Positions 43,614 to 52,695 of a stretch of DNA of 64,000 nucleotides are shown one piece after another. Below the pieces are notes generated by a model, which saw only the letters and a program-made list of their open reading frames with translations, was not told the DNA's origin and searched no databases. Both the position numbers and the translations under genes were made by a program. The number at the start of each line of letters is the position of its first letter. Position 1 is the first letter of the stretch. This DNA is from JBOFWL01 sp051653605 (GTDB taxonomy: Bacteria > Spirochaetota > Brevinematia > Brevinematales > Brevinemataceae), in the NCBI GenBank assembly GCA_051653605.1, contig JBOFWL010000028.1, positions 62,001 to 126,000 on the forward strand. Direction: 5' to 3'.

Positions 43614-44243
43614 ATGATTAAAGGATTTATCTGGAATCTTCCTAATGCTCTAACGCTCTTCCGCTTGGTGACTGTGTTTGTTTCTACCGTTGCCATTCTT
43701 CCCGTAGGAAAATTAAGCTCAACTCGTTTTGTTATATGCTTGATTTTCTTCATGCTAGGAGCGATTTCCGATTATTTTGATGGCTTTTTTGCTCGAAAAT
43801 TAAACTTGGTAAGCGAGTGGGGTGCATTTATGGACCCTCTCATTGATAAAATATTTATTTGGGCTTTATATATTTGTTTCCTTTTTATACCCGTGCTTCG
43901 CACCCCATGGTGGGCGGTTCTTATTATTGTTCTCCGAGATATTCTCGTTACATTTATACGTAAAGAGGCACTCAGGCTGAATATTCCTTTCAAAACATCG
44001 TTTATCGCCAAAGGGAAAACTGCTATTCAAATGCTTGTCGGGGTGATATTATTGTGTCATCTTTGGCTAACATATTCTGTGGTAGAGTTTTATAACCTTG
44101 GTTCTCCCGAGCGTATGTGGTCGTATGAGATAAAGCAAGTGCCTTCCTACATGATTATAGGCGTGGCATTCTTTACCTTTATCACGCTGATCGACTATGT
44201 TTTCGCCTTTCTTAAAAGTAAGAAGATGGCGTCTTCTCTCTAA
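43614..44243 (+). CDS. pgsA: CDP-diacylglycerol:glycerol-3-phosphate 3-phosphatidyltransferase
   Basis: A 209-residue membrane enzyme of phosphatidylglycerol synthesis. The CDP-alcohol transferase motif DGFFARKLNLVSEWGAFMD (DGx2ARx8Gx3D, with a further Asp four residues on) begins near residue 55. About five hydrophobic helices follow. PNALTLFRL is the typical N-terminal start. A second CDP-alcohol enzyme lies at 55421, so this one fits PgsA better. Confidence 0.87.
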   Translation: MIKGFIWNLPNALTLFRLVTVFVSTVAILPVGKLSSTRFVICLIFFMLGAISDYFDGFFARKLNLVSEWGAFMDPLIDKIFIWALYICFLFIPVLRTPWWAVLIIVLRDILVTFIRKEALRLNIPFKTSFIAKGKTAIQMLVGVILLCHLWLTYSVVEFYNLGSPERMWSYEIKQVPSYMIIGVAFFTFITLIDYVFAFLKSKKMASSL

Positions 44244-44255
44244 GTTTAATCTAAA

Positions 44256-44280
44256 AAACCCTTCCAATGGAAGGGTTTTT
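44256..44280. terminator. Bidirectional terminator between pgsA and the TPR gene
   Basis: AAACCCTTCC (44256-44265), AAT, GGAAGGGTTT (44269-44278), with T runs on both strands. Confidence 0.85.
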
Positions 44281-44296
44281 CATTTATAACAATAAT

Positions 44297-44851
44297 TTAT
44301 TGATTCGACAAAGCTATGAGTAATCTACCTCTACCCTCTTGTGCAGCTATATTATTGGGATTGGCTTTCAGAGCATCCTCGAAAGCTTGAAGCGCCCTCT
44401 GATTGTCTTTTGAATTTTCAAGTGCCTGCCCCAATGATGCCAAATATCCAGCTCGAGCATTGATATTGCCTGTATAACTGGCGGCGGCCTTAAAAGAAAC
44501 CTCGGCTTGACGATAGTTTCCAATGCGAAGTAGCGCCAACCCTAATCGATTGTAGCCCGTTGCCGAGCGAGGATTAAGAGATTGTGCCCGCCGAAACGAA
44601 TTAACTGCCCGTCGAGAGTCGCGCACGGCAAAATAAGCATCGCCAATTGCGGTGTGGATGTCAAACCGTTCTCCATACGTGGCAATCGCAGCATCTCCGG
44701 CTTCGGTAATTTGTTGAACAGTTGCGTTGGTAAGAGATCGAATTTGGGCAAGACGTTGCTCGAGCCCTCTTCTAATATCTTCTTGAGAAAAAAGAGGAGA
44801 GGCTAACATAACCAAAGTAAAAAGAGTTGCTCTCATAACAAAACTCCACAT
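44297..44851 (-). CDS. Exported TPR-repeat protein
   Basis: A 184-residue protein with a signal peptide (about 1-22, ending LFSQE). Residues 65-180 hold three to four tetratricopeptide repeats (YFAVRDSRRAVNSFRRAQSL, YRQAEVSFKAAA, DNQRALQAFEDALKANPNN). TPR proteins are scaffolds for protein complexes; the partner is unknown. It is monocistronic on the minus strand. Confidence 0.8.
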   Translation of the reverse strand: MWSFVMRATLFTLVMLASPLFSQEDIRRGLEQRLAQIRSLTNATVQQITEAGDAAIATYGERFDIHTAIGDAYFAVRDSRRAVNSFRRAQSLNPRSATGYNRLGLALLRIGNYRQAEVSFKAAASYTGNINARAGYLASLGQALENSKDNQRALQAFEDALKANPNNIAAQEGRGRLLIALSNQ

Positions 44852-44978
44852 GTTTAAGAATATTTTTAATATTGTAGCTTATTTTCTATAAAAAGGCAAG
44901 CTCCTTACGCAGGAAAACTTGCAGAGATGGTAAAAAACAACTATAATAAGAATAATTTTTCATTATCAAGGATATTTC

Positions 44979-46685
44979 ATGAAATACTCCCAGTCTTTTA
45001 TCTTTACACAAAAAGAAAGCCCCCGCGATGCAGAAATCGAAAGTCATAAATTGATGCTTCGAGCGGGGATTATCCGCAAATCTGCGGCAGGTCTCTACGC
45101 TTGGATGCCCTTGGGCAAACGGGTTCTCGACAAAACCATTCAAATCGTTAAAGAAGAGATGGATAAAGCTGGCGCTTTGGAAATTCAACCGCCTTTCGTC
45201 ACCCCTGGTGAATTGTGGAAAGAATCCGGACGTTGGGATGTTATGGGGCCTGAAATGGCTCGATTCAAGGATCGCCATGAGAACGACCTCGTGCTTGGCC
45301 CTACCCACGAAGAAGCCTTCACGATGATCGTCAAAGAATGTGCTCAATCATACAGAGATTTGCCCGTAACTCTTTATCAAATAAACACTAAATTCCGTGA
45401 TGAAATTCGTCCTCGGTTTGGGGTGATGCGTTGTCGTGAATTTCTCATGAAAGACGCTTATTCCTACGACATCGACGAAGCTGGGTTGGACAAAAGCTAT
45501 CAAGCCATGAGAAAGGCTTATCTTGCTATTTTTCAACGCGTAGGTCTCAATGCCGACCCAGTGCTTGCTGATAGTGGGAATATGGGCGGGTCTGGCTCCG
45601 AAGAATTTATGGTGCCATCAACGGTCGGAGAAGAAGATATTGTTAAATGTCCTTCTTGTGGCTATATTGCCAACAGCGAAAAGGCGACATCTCTCTATCC
45701 AGCCCACACCGCGGGTGCTAAAGAAGCTCCCATCGAAAAAATTCATACTCCAGCTGTCAAAACCATTGCCGAACTCGAGTCTTTCTTAAAAATTCCGGCA
45801 ACATCTCTTATTAAAGCTCTCGTCTACAAAGCCGATGGCAAGCTAATTATGGCGTTGATCCGCGGAGATTTACAAGCGTGTGAGGTCAAACTGAAAGGTC
45901 TCGTCGGCGCTGTAGATTTTGAAGTTGCCGAAGCCAGCGAGGTTGAAGCAGTAATGAAAGCCCCCGTTGGGTTTTTGGGCGGGGTAAATTGCCCTCTTCC
46001 TCTCTATGCTGATGAAAGTATTCTCACAATGAGTGACGCTGTCGCGGGTGCCAACGAAAAAGATCAGCATTTTATCCATGTCAACGTTGCCCGAGACTTT
46101 AGTTTTGTAAAGACAGGCTCTTTCCACCTTGCTGAAAAAGGGCACCTTTGCCCTCAATGTAAAAATACGCCCCTAGATGTCTATAAAGGAATTGAAGTTG
46201 GGCATATTTTCAAGCTTGGATTAAAATATTCTGATTCGATGAAACTTAGCGTCCTTGATGCCGAAAATAAGGCGATCAAGCCCCTTAGTGGCTCTTATGG
46301 GATAGGGGTTGGTCGCGTTATTGCCGCGATCATCGAGCAAAATTGCGACCAATCTGGGATAGTGTTCCCCTTCAGCATCGCTCCCTACCACGTTATCATC
46401 ACGCCCACCGACCCAGAACTTCTTACCCCCTCCGAAGAACTCACCACTCTTTTGCAAAAACAGGGTATCGAAGTGCTTCTTGATGATAGGGAAGAACGAG
46501 CTGGCATCAAATTTAAAGATGCCGACTTAATAGGCATTCCATTGCGAGTGACAGTTGGTCGCACTTTCAAAGAAAATGGCACCTTCGAGCTAAAAATACG
46601 CAAAAATGGAGAGGTCAAGGCCTTAAATAAAGAAGAAATTGTTCAATTTATTACTGAAACCGTAAAAAAGGAGCTTTCTCATTAA
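44979..46685 (+). CDS. proS: Prolyl-tRNA synthetase
   Basis: A 568-residue class II aminoacyl-tRNA synthetase of bacterial type. The class motifs are PTHEEAFT (motif 2 region), FRDEIRPRFGVMRCREFLMKD and GSYGIGVGRV (motif 3). The INS editing domain (about 240-380) sits between motifs 2 and 3 and has the YbaK-like KALVYK and DLQACEVKL. The C-terminal anticodon-binding domain has VLLDDREERAGIKFKDAD. Its TAA overlaps the ATT start of the next gene. Confidence 0.95.
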   Translation: MKYSQSFIFTQKESPRDAEIESHKLMLRAGIIRKSAAGLYAWMPLGKRVLDKTIQIVKEEMDKAGALEIQPPFVTPGELWKESGRWDVMGPEMARFKDRHENDLVLGPTHEEAFTMIVKECAQSYRDLPVTLYQINTKFRDEIRPRFGVMRCREFLMKDAYSYDIDEAGLDKSYQAMRKAYLAIFQRVGLNADPVLADSGNMGGSGSEEFMVPSTVGEEDIVKCPSCGYIANSEKATSLYPAHTAGAKEAPIEKIHTPAVKTIAELESFLKIPATSLIKALVYKADGKLIMALIRGDLQACEVKLKGLVGAVDFEVAEASEVEAVMKAPVGFLGGVNCPLPLYADESILTMSDAVAGANEKDQHFIHVNVARDFSFVKTGSFHLAEKGHLCPQCKNTPLDVYKGIEVGHIFKLGLKYSDSMKLSVLDAENKAIKPLSGSYGIGVGRVIAAIIEQNCDQSGIVFPFSIAPYHVIITPTDPELLTPSEELTTLLQKQGIEVLLDDREERAGIKFKDADLIGIPLRVTVGRTFKENGTFELKIRKNGEVKALNKEEIVQFITETVKKELSH

Positions 46686-47520
46686 AAGAATCATTGGTTT
46701 TTGTCTATTTTTGCTTGCTTTTAGCCCAACTTTTGCTCTTTATAACTTAAAAAACAATGTTCCATTGTTCTATACTGTAGAATTTAGAGGTACATCCATT
46801 ATAAAAGAGCTTCATAGTGCAAAAACGAACACTGATGCTGTGATGAGGTTTCAATTCAATATTGACATCGATGAACGCATGGACAGTCAGCACGAGCAGC
46901 TGCTTCTTTGGGAAATAGGTGCCCTTCAGGGGCCGAAATCGGAAACATATATTTGGGATAGAGCCATTTTTGGGCTTACCAACGATCTTGCCTACTCGGT
47001 GTTGCTGCCTGGTGGGCAGGGGCTTTCTGTGCAAAAAAATGGAACGATATCAATAGCTGGCAATATTCTCAACGCTTTTATGCCGTCCACAAACCTCAAA
47101 AATGATTTCAATCCTACTTTTTATATCACCAACTGGCTAAATCAAGAGGAAGTTGTTGAAATTTATCGTGAGTCTTGGGATTTTGTCAACAACGATGGGG
47201 AGAATACTCCACCCTTTTTTATCAAAGCAGAAGAACCCGTTCGAAGGATTCTACGTTGGTATGAAGATCGCATCAAAGCAGAAGAATCAACACTTTTTTG
47301 GTTTCAACATCTTCGTATTCGTGCGGGAAGAAAACACCGTAACTTACGAACTATAACGGATTTAGCTGGCGTATACGATATCGATCCATCCAGAGGTCTT
47401 CTAAGGCGAGCAATTGTCGTGGGGGATATTTTTCTTACCGTGCCTTCCTTATCATTGGGTTCGCGAAATTTATGGACACTTCATCTAAATGGGGTATTTA
47501 CTTTAGGAGAACAAGAATGA
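46681..47520 (+). CDS. Exported protein of unknown function, probable ATT start
   Basis: A protein of about 279 residues. The frame has no ATG, GTG or TTG upstream of a TTG at 46711, which would cut a signal peptide in half. An ATT at 46681 sits 7 bases after AAAAAGGAG and gives a complete signal peptide (MKRIIGFCLFLLAFSPTFA). It overlaps the proS stop as ATTAA. The mature part is beta-rich with many Trp residues and is not recognised. It overlaps xth by 4 bases. If ATT is not used, the TTG at 46711 is the only option. Confidence 0.7.
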   Translation: MKRIIGFCLFLLAFSPTFALYNLKNNVPLFYTVEFRGTSIIKELHSAKTNTDAVMRFQFNIDIDERMDSQHEQLLLWEIGALQGPKSETYIWDRAIFGLTNDLAYSVLLPGGQGLSVQKNGTISIAGNILNAFMPSTNLKNDFNPTFYITNWLNQEEVVEIYRESWDFVNNDGENTPPFFIKAEEPVRRILRWYEDRIKAEESTLFWFQHLRIRAGRKHRNLRTITDLAGVYDIDPSRGLLRRAIVVGDIFLTVPSLSLGSRNLWTLHLNGVFTLGEQE

Positions 47521-48287
47521 CACTACTTTCATGGAATGTCAACGGAATTAGAGCGATTGGAGAGAAGGGATTCCTCGATACTCTTGCAAAACTCAACCCA
47601 GATGTGCTTACTTTACAAGAAACAAAGGCCGAAGCCTCACAAATAGACCCTCTCATTCGCAATCCTCAGGGGTATGAAGGGCATTGGAACGCCTGTCGAA
47701 CCCGAAAAGGCTATTCTGGCACGGGGCTTTTGAGCAAAAAAGCACCTGTAAGTGTTGATTTTGGCTGGGGAGAACCCATTTTTGATAACGAAGGCCGCAC
47801 TATTATGGCAGATTATGGTGATTTTGTCTTTTTTGGGATCTATTTTCCCAATGGAGAAAGCTCACCCGAACGCCTGCAATATAAGCTAGATTTCTACGAT
47901 TCTTTCTTAAAATATATTATCGAGCTGCGAAAAGCTGGGCGAAAAGTTGTTTTTTGTGGTGATGTCAACACTGCTCACACGGAAATTGACCTTGCTCGCC
48001 CTAAAGAGAATAAAAATACTTCAGGATTTCTTCAAATTGAAAGAGATTGGCTGGATAGCGTGGTAGAAGCTGGTTTTGTGGACACTTTTCGGGCTCTTCA
48101 CCCCAACGAAGGCGATCGCTACTCTTGGTGGAGCTATCGTAGCGGGGCTAGAGAACGCAATGTGGGATGGAGAATCGACTATTTCTTTATCAGTGAAGAT
48201 CTTATGCCGAATCTCAAAGATGCCTTTATCCTATCCGACGTCAAGGGCTCCGACCACTGTCCCGTGGGTATTGTCCTCGATGTTTAG
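47517..48287 (+). CDS. xth: Exodeoxyribonuclease III
   Basis: A 256-residue AP endonuclease/exonuclease of base-excision repair. It has SWNVNGIRA at the N-terminus, LQETK (metal-binding Glu near 35), GRTIMADYG, CGDVNTAHTEIDLARPKENK, WRIDYFFIS and the C-terminal GSDHCPVG with the catalytic His. The start at 47517 overlaps the previous stop as ATGA. It shares a compact run with birA. Confidence 0.94.
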   Translation: MTLLSWNVNGIRAIGEKGFLDTLAKLNPDVLTLQETKAEASQIDPLIRNPQGYEGHWNACRTRKGYSGTGLLSKKAPVSVDFGWGEPIFDNEGRTIMADYGDFVFFGIYFPNGESSPERLQYKLDFYDSFLKYIIELRKAGRKVVFCGDVNTAHTEIDLARPKENKNTSGFLQIERDWLDSVVEAGFVDTFRALHPNEGDRYSWWSYRSGARERNVGWRIDYFFISEDLMPNLKDAFILSDVKGSDHCPVGIVLDV

Positions 48288-49224
48288 CCCCCCAGACCAA
48301 ATCATCAGCCTACTACTTGGTGGAGATCATGTCTCTGGCGAGGATTGCGCAAAAATTTTAGGAATTAGCCGTGCTGCAGTGCATAAAAGGGTTGAGAAAT
48401 TACGCGCTCTTGGCTGGAATATCAGCGCCATAACGAATCGTGGTTTTCAACTGTGCCCCCCCTATCCTCACGCTCTCATCCCCGAAAAAGTCGCTTTATC
48501 GATCAAAATCCCCCTTTTATTTGACGAAACATCACCTTCAACCAATCAATCTGCTAAAATATTGGGGGTATCATCGCCTTGCGTGCTTCTCACACGCCAT
48601 CAAGTGCAGGGAAGAGGCCGTGCTGGGCGTTCTTGGGACATGCAATCCGACCGTGACCTTGCATTTTCTGTAGTTCACCCCAGTTTTTTGCCGGTAACAA
48701 AGCTTTTTGGTGTCATTCGGCTGGCAGCTATTGCCGTTCATAGCGTCCTTGAGTCGTATGGAGTGATGTGCAAAATAAAATGGCCAAATGATATTATTAC
48801 GGTTGATGGGCGAAAACTTTGTGGTATTCTTACAGAAAATATGTCGATTGAGACGCACTCTCACACTCTGATTATAGGGATTGGAGTTAATGGAAATAGC
48901 ACAAATCTTCCTGAATATGCAGCGAGTGTAAGAGAAATGAGGGGAGCCGAGGTTGATATTAACGCCCTTGCCTGCGATATCATCAATAAATTGACGACGC
49001 TACTCGAAGAATTTCCTCAAAACGAAGAAAAAACCACTAAATTGTGGCAAGAAAACCTAGCTTGGGTTGGAGAAATGGTATCTTTCACCAGTGGAGAGAC
49101 TATTCACACCGGTATTTTTGAAGGTTGCACCCCAGAAGGGAGCATAATTTTAAAAATAGAAGAGAAAAATCAAGTGTTTTTCAGTGGAGACCTTAGCTCT
49201 GTGAAGCTACGTCGTTATTCGTAG
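48280..49224 (+). CDS. birA: Biotin-protein ligase / biotin operon repressor
   Basis: A 314-residue bifunctional protein. The N-terminal winged helix (about 1-65, LGISRAAVHKRVEKLRALGW) would bind a biotin operator. The ligase domain (about 75-270) has GRGRAGRSWD with the biotinyl-AMP loop, KWPNDII and KLCGILTE. The C-terminal SH3-like domain completes it. It attaches biotin to carboxylase subunits; no biotin genes are nearby. The start at 48280 overlaps xth by 8 bases. Confidence 0.93.
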   Translation: MFSPPDQIISLLLGGDHVSGEDCAKILGISRAAVHKRVEKLRALGWNISAITNRGFQLCPPYPHALIPEKVALSIKIPLLFDETSPSTNQSAKILGVSSPCVLLTRHQVQGRGRAGRSWDMQSDRDLAFSVVHPSFLPVTKLFGVIRLAAIAVHSVLESYGVMCKIKWPNDIITVDGRKLCGILTENMSIETHSHTLIIGIGVNGNSTNLPEYAASVREMRGAEVDINALACDIINKLTTLLEEFPQNEEKTTKLWQENLAWVGEMVSFTSGETIHTGIFEGCTPEGSIILKIEEKNQVFFSGDLSSVKLRRYS

Positions 49225-49531
49225 AATTTTCTAACGTGAAAAAATGACAATTTAATTCCGTGCCTCTAGATCGGGCAACAATCGGTTTAAGCACTACTGT
49301 TTCTGAATCATAGAGATAGCACAACAAACTTATAAAATCTTTACAAGAACCCTCAGAAAGATCATATATCTCACCTTCAATGATATCATCGCCTTCACTA
49401 AGAAACGAAATACCTTTATAGGAAGAAAGATTTCCTTTTGCTTCCGCAGAAGCTAAAAGCGGAATCCCTCTCATAGCAGAATGATGTGACCCTGCACGAA
49501 TAAAATCACCACAAACAAAAATTAAGGGCAT
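49193..49531 (-). CDS. Possible gamma-glutamylcyclotransferase-fold protein
   Basis: A 112-residue protein. LIFVCGDFIRAGSHHSAM at the N-terminus resembles the YGTLxxGxxxH loop of the AIG2/GGCT fold, and IIEGEIYDLSEGS resembles the GEVYxL strand. The usual catalytic Glu in that fold is not obvious, so a fold-level match is all I claim. It overlaps the 3' end of the convergent birA gene by 32 bases and lies downstream of the two-CNBD regulator. No function is assigned. Confidence 0.5.
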   Translation of the reverse strand: MPLIFVCGDFIRAGSHHSAMRGIPLLASAEAKGNLSSYKGISFLSEGDDIIEGEIYDLSEGSCKDFISLLCYLYDSETVVLKPIVARSRGTELNCHFFTLENSTNNDVASQS

Positions 49532-49540
49532 ATATCCTCC

Positions 49541-50764
49541 CTATTTTGCTGTTCTCTGTTTTGGCGAACTCATACGACCAGAAAAAACCATAGCACTGCG
49601 GATTGTACAGACGTCTTTACAGCCAATTTTGCCATCTTTAACATATAACGTTGTATCCGTGTTCACCAATTGAGAGACTATTTTTGTGCCATCAGCATGT
49701 CCAAGCCCGATAAATCGAGCGAGGTCTTCTGGTCCCATTTCAAATTCATAGGATAACCCTTTCTGCAAGGGCACTCGATTTTTCTGAAGGAGGATTAATA
49801 GGGCACCATAAATACGAGCATTTGTGTCTGTCACAAGCAAGTTGGACAAGCGTCGATTGATTAGCCAAATACGCTCGGAAAGCAATTCGATAATACGACG
49901 CGCAATTTCTGGATGTCGTTGAATATAGAGCGCAAAATTTTCTTTATTAATTGCTAGCACCGTAACAGGTTCATCGGCGGCGGTGGCAGTGGCACTTCGA
50001 GGGCTATTATCTAAAATCGCCATCTCACCAAAAATATCTTTTGTTCTCATTATCCCCAGCAGAATATCTTTTCCATCAAGAAATTTTGTAATTTTCACTT
50101 GCCCTTCGAGAACAATATAAAGCGAATTTCCTTTTTCTCGTTCAATAAAAATTGGTGCTCCCGGAGGATAGATTTCTTGGGCGCCTGTACGTCTGGGTTG
50201 AATCATTTTAGGGTCATAGTCGAGTGCTTCGAGGGATTGATTGACCTTTGATTGATCTACGGTGGCCGATAGTTCTAAATATTTCGAGTAGGTATAACCA
50301 GCTAAAAGTTTTTGACCTGTATCTTTATAATAGTCAGCGGCATCCAGAAGGTCGGAGAAACTAGGGTCGATTCCACCAACATATTGATTTTTAAAAGTAA
50401 GATGAGTAATCGCATCATTGTAACGGCGTAAGCTGCTCGAAAAATGACGAATAATTTTCATAGCGATAGGCGCCATTTGTGCGATGAGGAGTTCGAATTG
50501 ATCGTGACGAACGACGATAAGCATAGCATCTTCTAAAACTCTGAGGCTAGAAAGGTGCGAGCGATGGCTCATGCATTCAAGAACACTGAAAAAATCTCCA
50601 GGTTGAAGCACGGTATTATCTTCGCCCGTAAGGTTACTAATAGGATTTTCTTCGACCAATTTTCCAGAACGAACAATATAAAACTCTCCGCTTTCACCTT
50701 GATCTTCGACATATACATAGCTGCCAGCATTATAAGTAACCGTTTTAAACTGTATTTCTGCCAT
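49541..50764 (-). CDS. Crp/Fnr-like protein with two cyclic-nucleotide-binding domains
   Basis: A 407-residue protein. The first CNBD (about 5-125) is degenerate. The second (about 195-310) has IFGEMAILDNSPRSATATA, a good phosphate-binding cassette with the Glu and Arg needed for cyclic nucleotide. A C-terminal winged helix (about 320-380, GPEDLARFIGLGHADGTKIVSQLV) is likely. So it looks like a CRP-type regulator with an extra N-terminal CNBD, a form found in spirochaetes. glyA lies 14 bases upstream on the same strand. Confidence 0.78.
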   Translation of the reverse strand: MAEIQFKTVTYNAGSYVYVEDQGESGEFYIVRSGKLVEENPISNLTGEDNTVLQPGDFFSVLECMSHRSHLSSLRVLEDAMLIVVRHDQFELLIAQMAPIAMKIIRHFSSSLRRYNDAITHLTFKNQYVGGIDPSFSDLLDAADYYKDTGQKLLAGYTYSKYLELSATVDQSKVNQSLEALDYDPKMIQPRRTGAQEIYPPGAPIFIEREKGNSLYIVLEGQVKITKFLDGKDILLGIMRTKDIFGEMAILDNSPRSATATAADEPVTVLAINKENFALYIQRHPEIARRIIELLSERIWLINRRLSNLLVTDTNARIYGALLILLQKNRVPLQKGLSYEFEMGPEDLARFIGLGHADGTKIVSQLVNTDTTLYVKDGKIGCKDVCTIRSAMVFSGRMSSPKQRTAK

Positions 50765-50778
50765 AGATAGAAGTCCTC

Positions 50779-52035
50779 TTAGCTTTTATAGATAGGAAAT
50801 GCTGTGCAAAGTTCTAAAACCTCATTTTTCACCACATCCATAATGCTTTTATCGGTTTTTGAGCGAATTACTCGATCAAAAAAGTCTGCTATAAGAGCAC
50901 ATTCTTTTTCTTTAAAGCCTCTAGATGTAATTGCAGGGGTTCCGATTCGTACTCCCGATGGCTTAAGCGGGGGTGCTGTATCGTAGGGAATCCCATTTTT
51001 ATTAAGAGTAATATTTACAGAGTCGAGAGCAACCTCAAGTTGTTTTCCACTTAAGCCAAATGGACGTAAATCCACTAAAAATAAGTGGTTATCCGTTCCA
51101 CCAGACACAATTGGGTAGCCTTTATTTATTAATTCTTTCGCAAAAAAGGCGGCGTTATCAATAACTTGCTGTTGATAAGTTTTAAATTCTGGTTTTAGCG
51201 CTTCTCCAAAAGCTATTGCCTTCGCCAAAATCACGTGCATCAGTGGCCCGCCTTGAATCCCCGGAAAAATAGCCTTATCAACCGCTGCTGCATGTTCTTT
51301 TTTACAGAGAATAATCCCACCTCGTGGCCCTCTTAAGGTTTTGTGGGTGGTTGATGTGACGATATCCGCATAAGGAACGGGCGATGGGTGCAAGCCCGCT
51401 GCCACCAAACCCGCAATATGAGCCATATCTGCTATGAGGTAGGCACCAACTTCGTCGGCAATTTCTTTGAAAAGGTCGAATCGAACCGTTCTCGAGTAGG
51501 CACTAGCCCCCGCAACGATCACTTTTGGGCGAATTTCTTTAGCTTGCTCGCGTAGAGCGCTATAATCGATTAGAAAAGTGGTAGGATCGACATTATAAGA
51601 ATAAGATTCGTAGATAGAACCCGAAAAATTAAGCTTGTACCCGTGTGTAAGGTGCCCACCAGCATTGAGATCCATCCCTAAAACGCGATCTCCAGGCTTG
51701 AGAAGCGCCATATAGGCACCCATATTAGCTTGAGAACCCGAATGAGGCTGCACATTAGCGTGATCCGCATGAAATAGTTGTTGAAGACGTTCGATAGCAA
51801 GCACTTCTACGGCATCTACCTTCTCACAGCCACCATAATAACGCTTGTTGGGGTACCCTTCGGCATATTTGTTGGTAAGAATAGAGCCTTGAGCGGCAAG
51901 AACTGCGGGACTGACAATGTTTTCGGAGGCAATAAGCTCGATTGTTTCTTGTTGGCGTTGAAGCTCTGAATTTAAGGCACAATAAAGAGCAGGATCTACA
52001 TCCTTAAGAAAACTGGGATCAATATAGTTATTCAT
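50779..52035 (-). CDS. glyA: Serine hydroxymethyltransferase
   Basis: A 418-residue PLP enzyme that interconverts serine and glycine with tetrahydrofolate. It has IASENIVSPAV, NKYAEGYPNKRYYGG, VQPHSGSQAN and the PLP-lysine segment VTSTTHKTLRGPRGG (Lys near residue 229). The length is normal. The stop is 14 bases before the regulator gene. Confidence 0.95.
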   Translation of the reverse strand: MNNYIDPSFLKDVDPALYCALNSELQRQQETIELIASENIVSPAVLAAQGSILTNKYAEGYPNKRYYGGCEKVDAVEVLAIERLQQLFHADHANVQPHSGSQANMGAYMALLKPGDRVLGMDLNAGGHLTHGYKLNFSGSIYESYSYNVDPTTFLIDYSALREQAKEIRPKVIVAGASAYSRTVRFDLFKEIADEVGAYLIADMAHIAGLVAAGLHPSPVPYADIVTSTTHKTLRGPRGGIILCKKEHAAAVDKAIFPGIQGGPLMHVILAKAIAFGEALKPEFKTYQQQVIDNAAFFAKELINKGYPIVSGGTDNHLFLVDLRPFGLSGKQLEVALDSVNITLNKNGIPYDTAPPLKPSGVRIGTPAITSRGFKEKECALIADFFDRVIRSKTDKSIMDVVKNEVLELCTAFPIYKS

Positions 52036-52170
52036 ATTTATTCTCCTATCAACTTTCCAACGTAAAAATATATAACCAGAACATTATAGAGCCTTTTTAA
52101 AAAAAATTCAAGAGTTATGCAATTATTGTTTCGTGTCTTATGGTATTAAAGAAATATTGTTAAAAATATA

Positions 52171-52199
52171 TTGACAAATAACTCATTTTTATTTATAAT
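52171..52199 (+). promoter_or_regulatory. Consensus promoter of the tRNA-Leu gene
   Basis: TTGACA (52171-52176), 17 bases, TATAAT (52194-52199): a perfect consensus, 19 bases before the tRNA. Confidence 0.88.
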
Positions 52200-52218
52200 A
52201 TTCAACATAAACAAGCCC

Positions 52219-52303
52219 GCCCAGGTGGTGAAATTGGTAGACACGCTAGCTTGAGGGGCTAGTGGCCGTTTAGGTCGTGCAAGTTCGATTCTTGTCCTGG
52301 GCA
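52219..52303 (+). tRNA. tRNA-Leu, anticodon GAG
   Basis: An 85-base class II tRNA. Acceptor GCCCAGG/CCTGGGC, D-loop with GGTAGACAC, anticodon stem CTAGC/GCTAG with loop TTGAGGG (anticodon GAG, reading CUC and CUU), a long variable arm, T-arm with GTTCGATTC, discriminator A. CCA is not encoded. Confidence 0.94.
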
Positions 52304-52321
52304 AGTCCACGCGGACAGCAA

Positions 52322-52353
52322 AAAGGTTAAGCTCTATAGGCTTAGCCTTTTTT
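52322..52353 (+). terminator. Terminator of the tRNA-Leu gene
   Basis: AAGGTTAAGC and GCTTAGCCTT (one G-U pair), then TTTTC. The rest of 52354-52598 holds nothing I can assign. Confidence 0.78.
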
Positions 52354-52598
52354 CATTCTAGGTGCCTTGGGTTCAACGCTTCTATTTTTCGCTATCTTAG
52401 GTATGAACTCCTTACATTATACTCAATCTATGGGTTGCTACGCAAGATACTCGGCATAATTTTAAATATTTAGAATAAATCCTCTTAATCGCTATGAATT
52501 AATGAAAGTCTTCGAGCTGCTGTTTCTTTGTTAAGACATGCCCCATCCCGCCGCTAGCATCAAGTTTTCCTTAATTGTAATGAGTAGATAAAATCAAG

Positions 52599-52627
52599 AA
52601 ACACCCACCAAAATTTAGTGGGTGTTT
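52599..52627 (-). terminator. Terminator of metK
   Basis: AAACACCCAC (52599-52608) and GTGGGTGTTT (52618-52627), a perfect 10-bp stem. On the minus strand CTTGATTTT follows. Confidence 0.75.
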
Positions 52628-52695
52628 TTAGTTGGTATTCATTCTAACATAATCGAGAAAATCTATATCTAAATGGCGCTGTTGTTATCAGAAAA

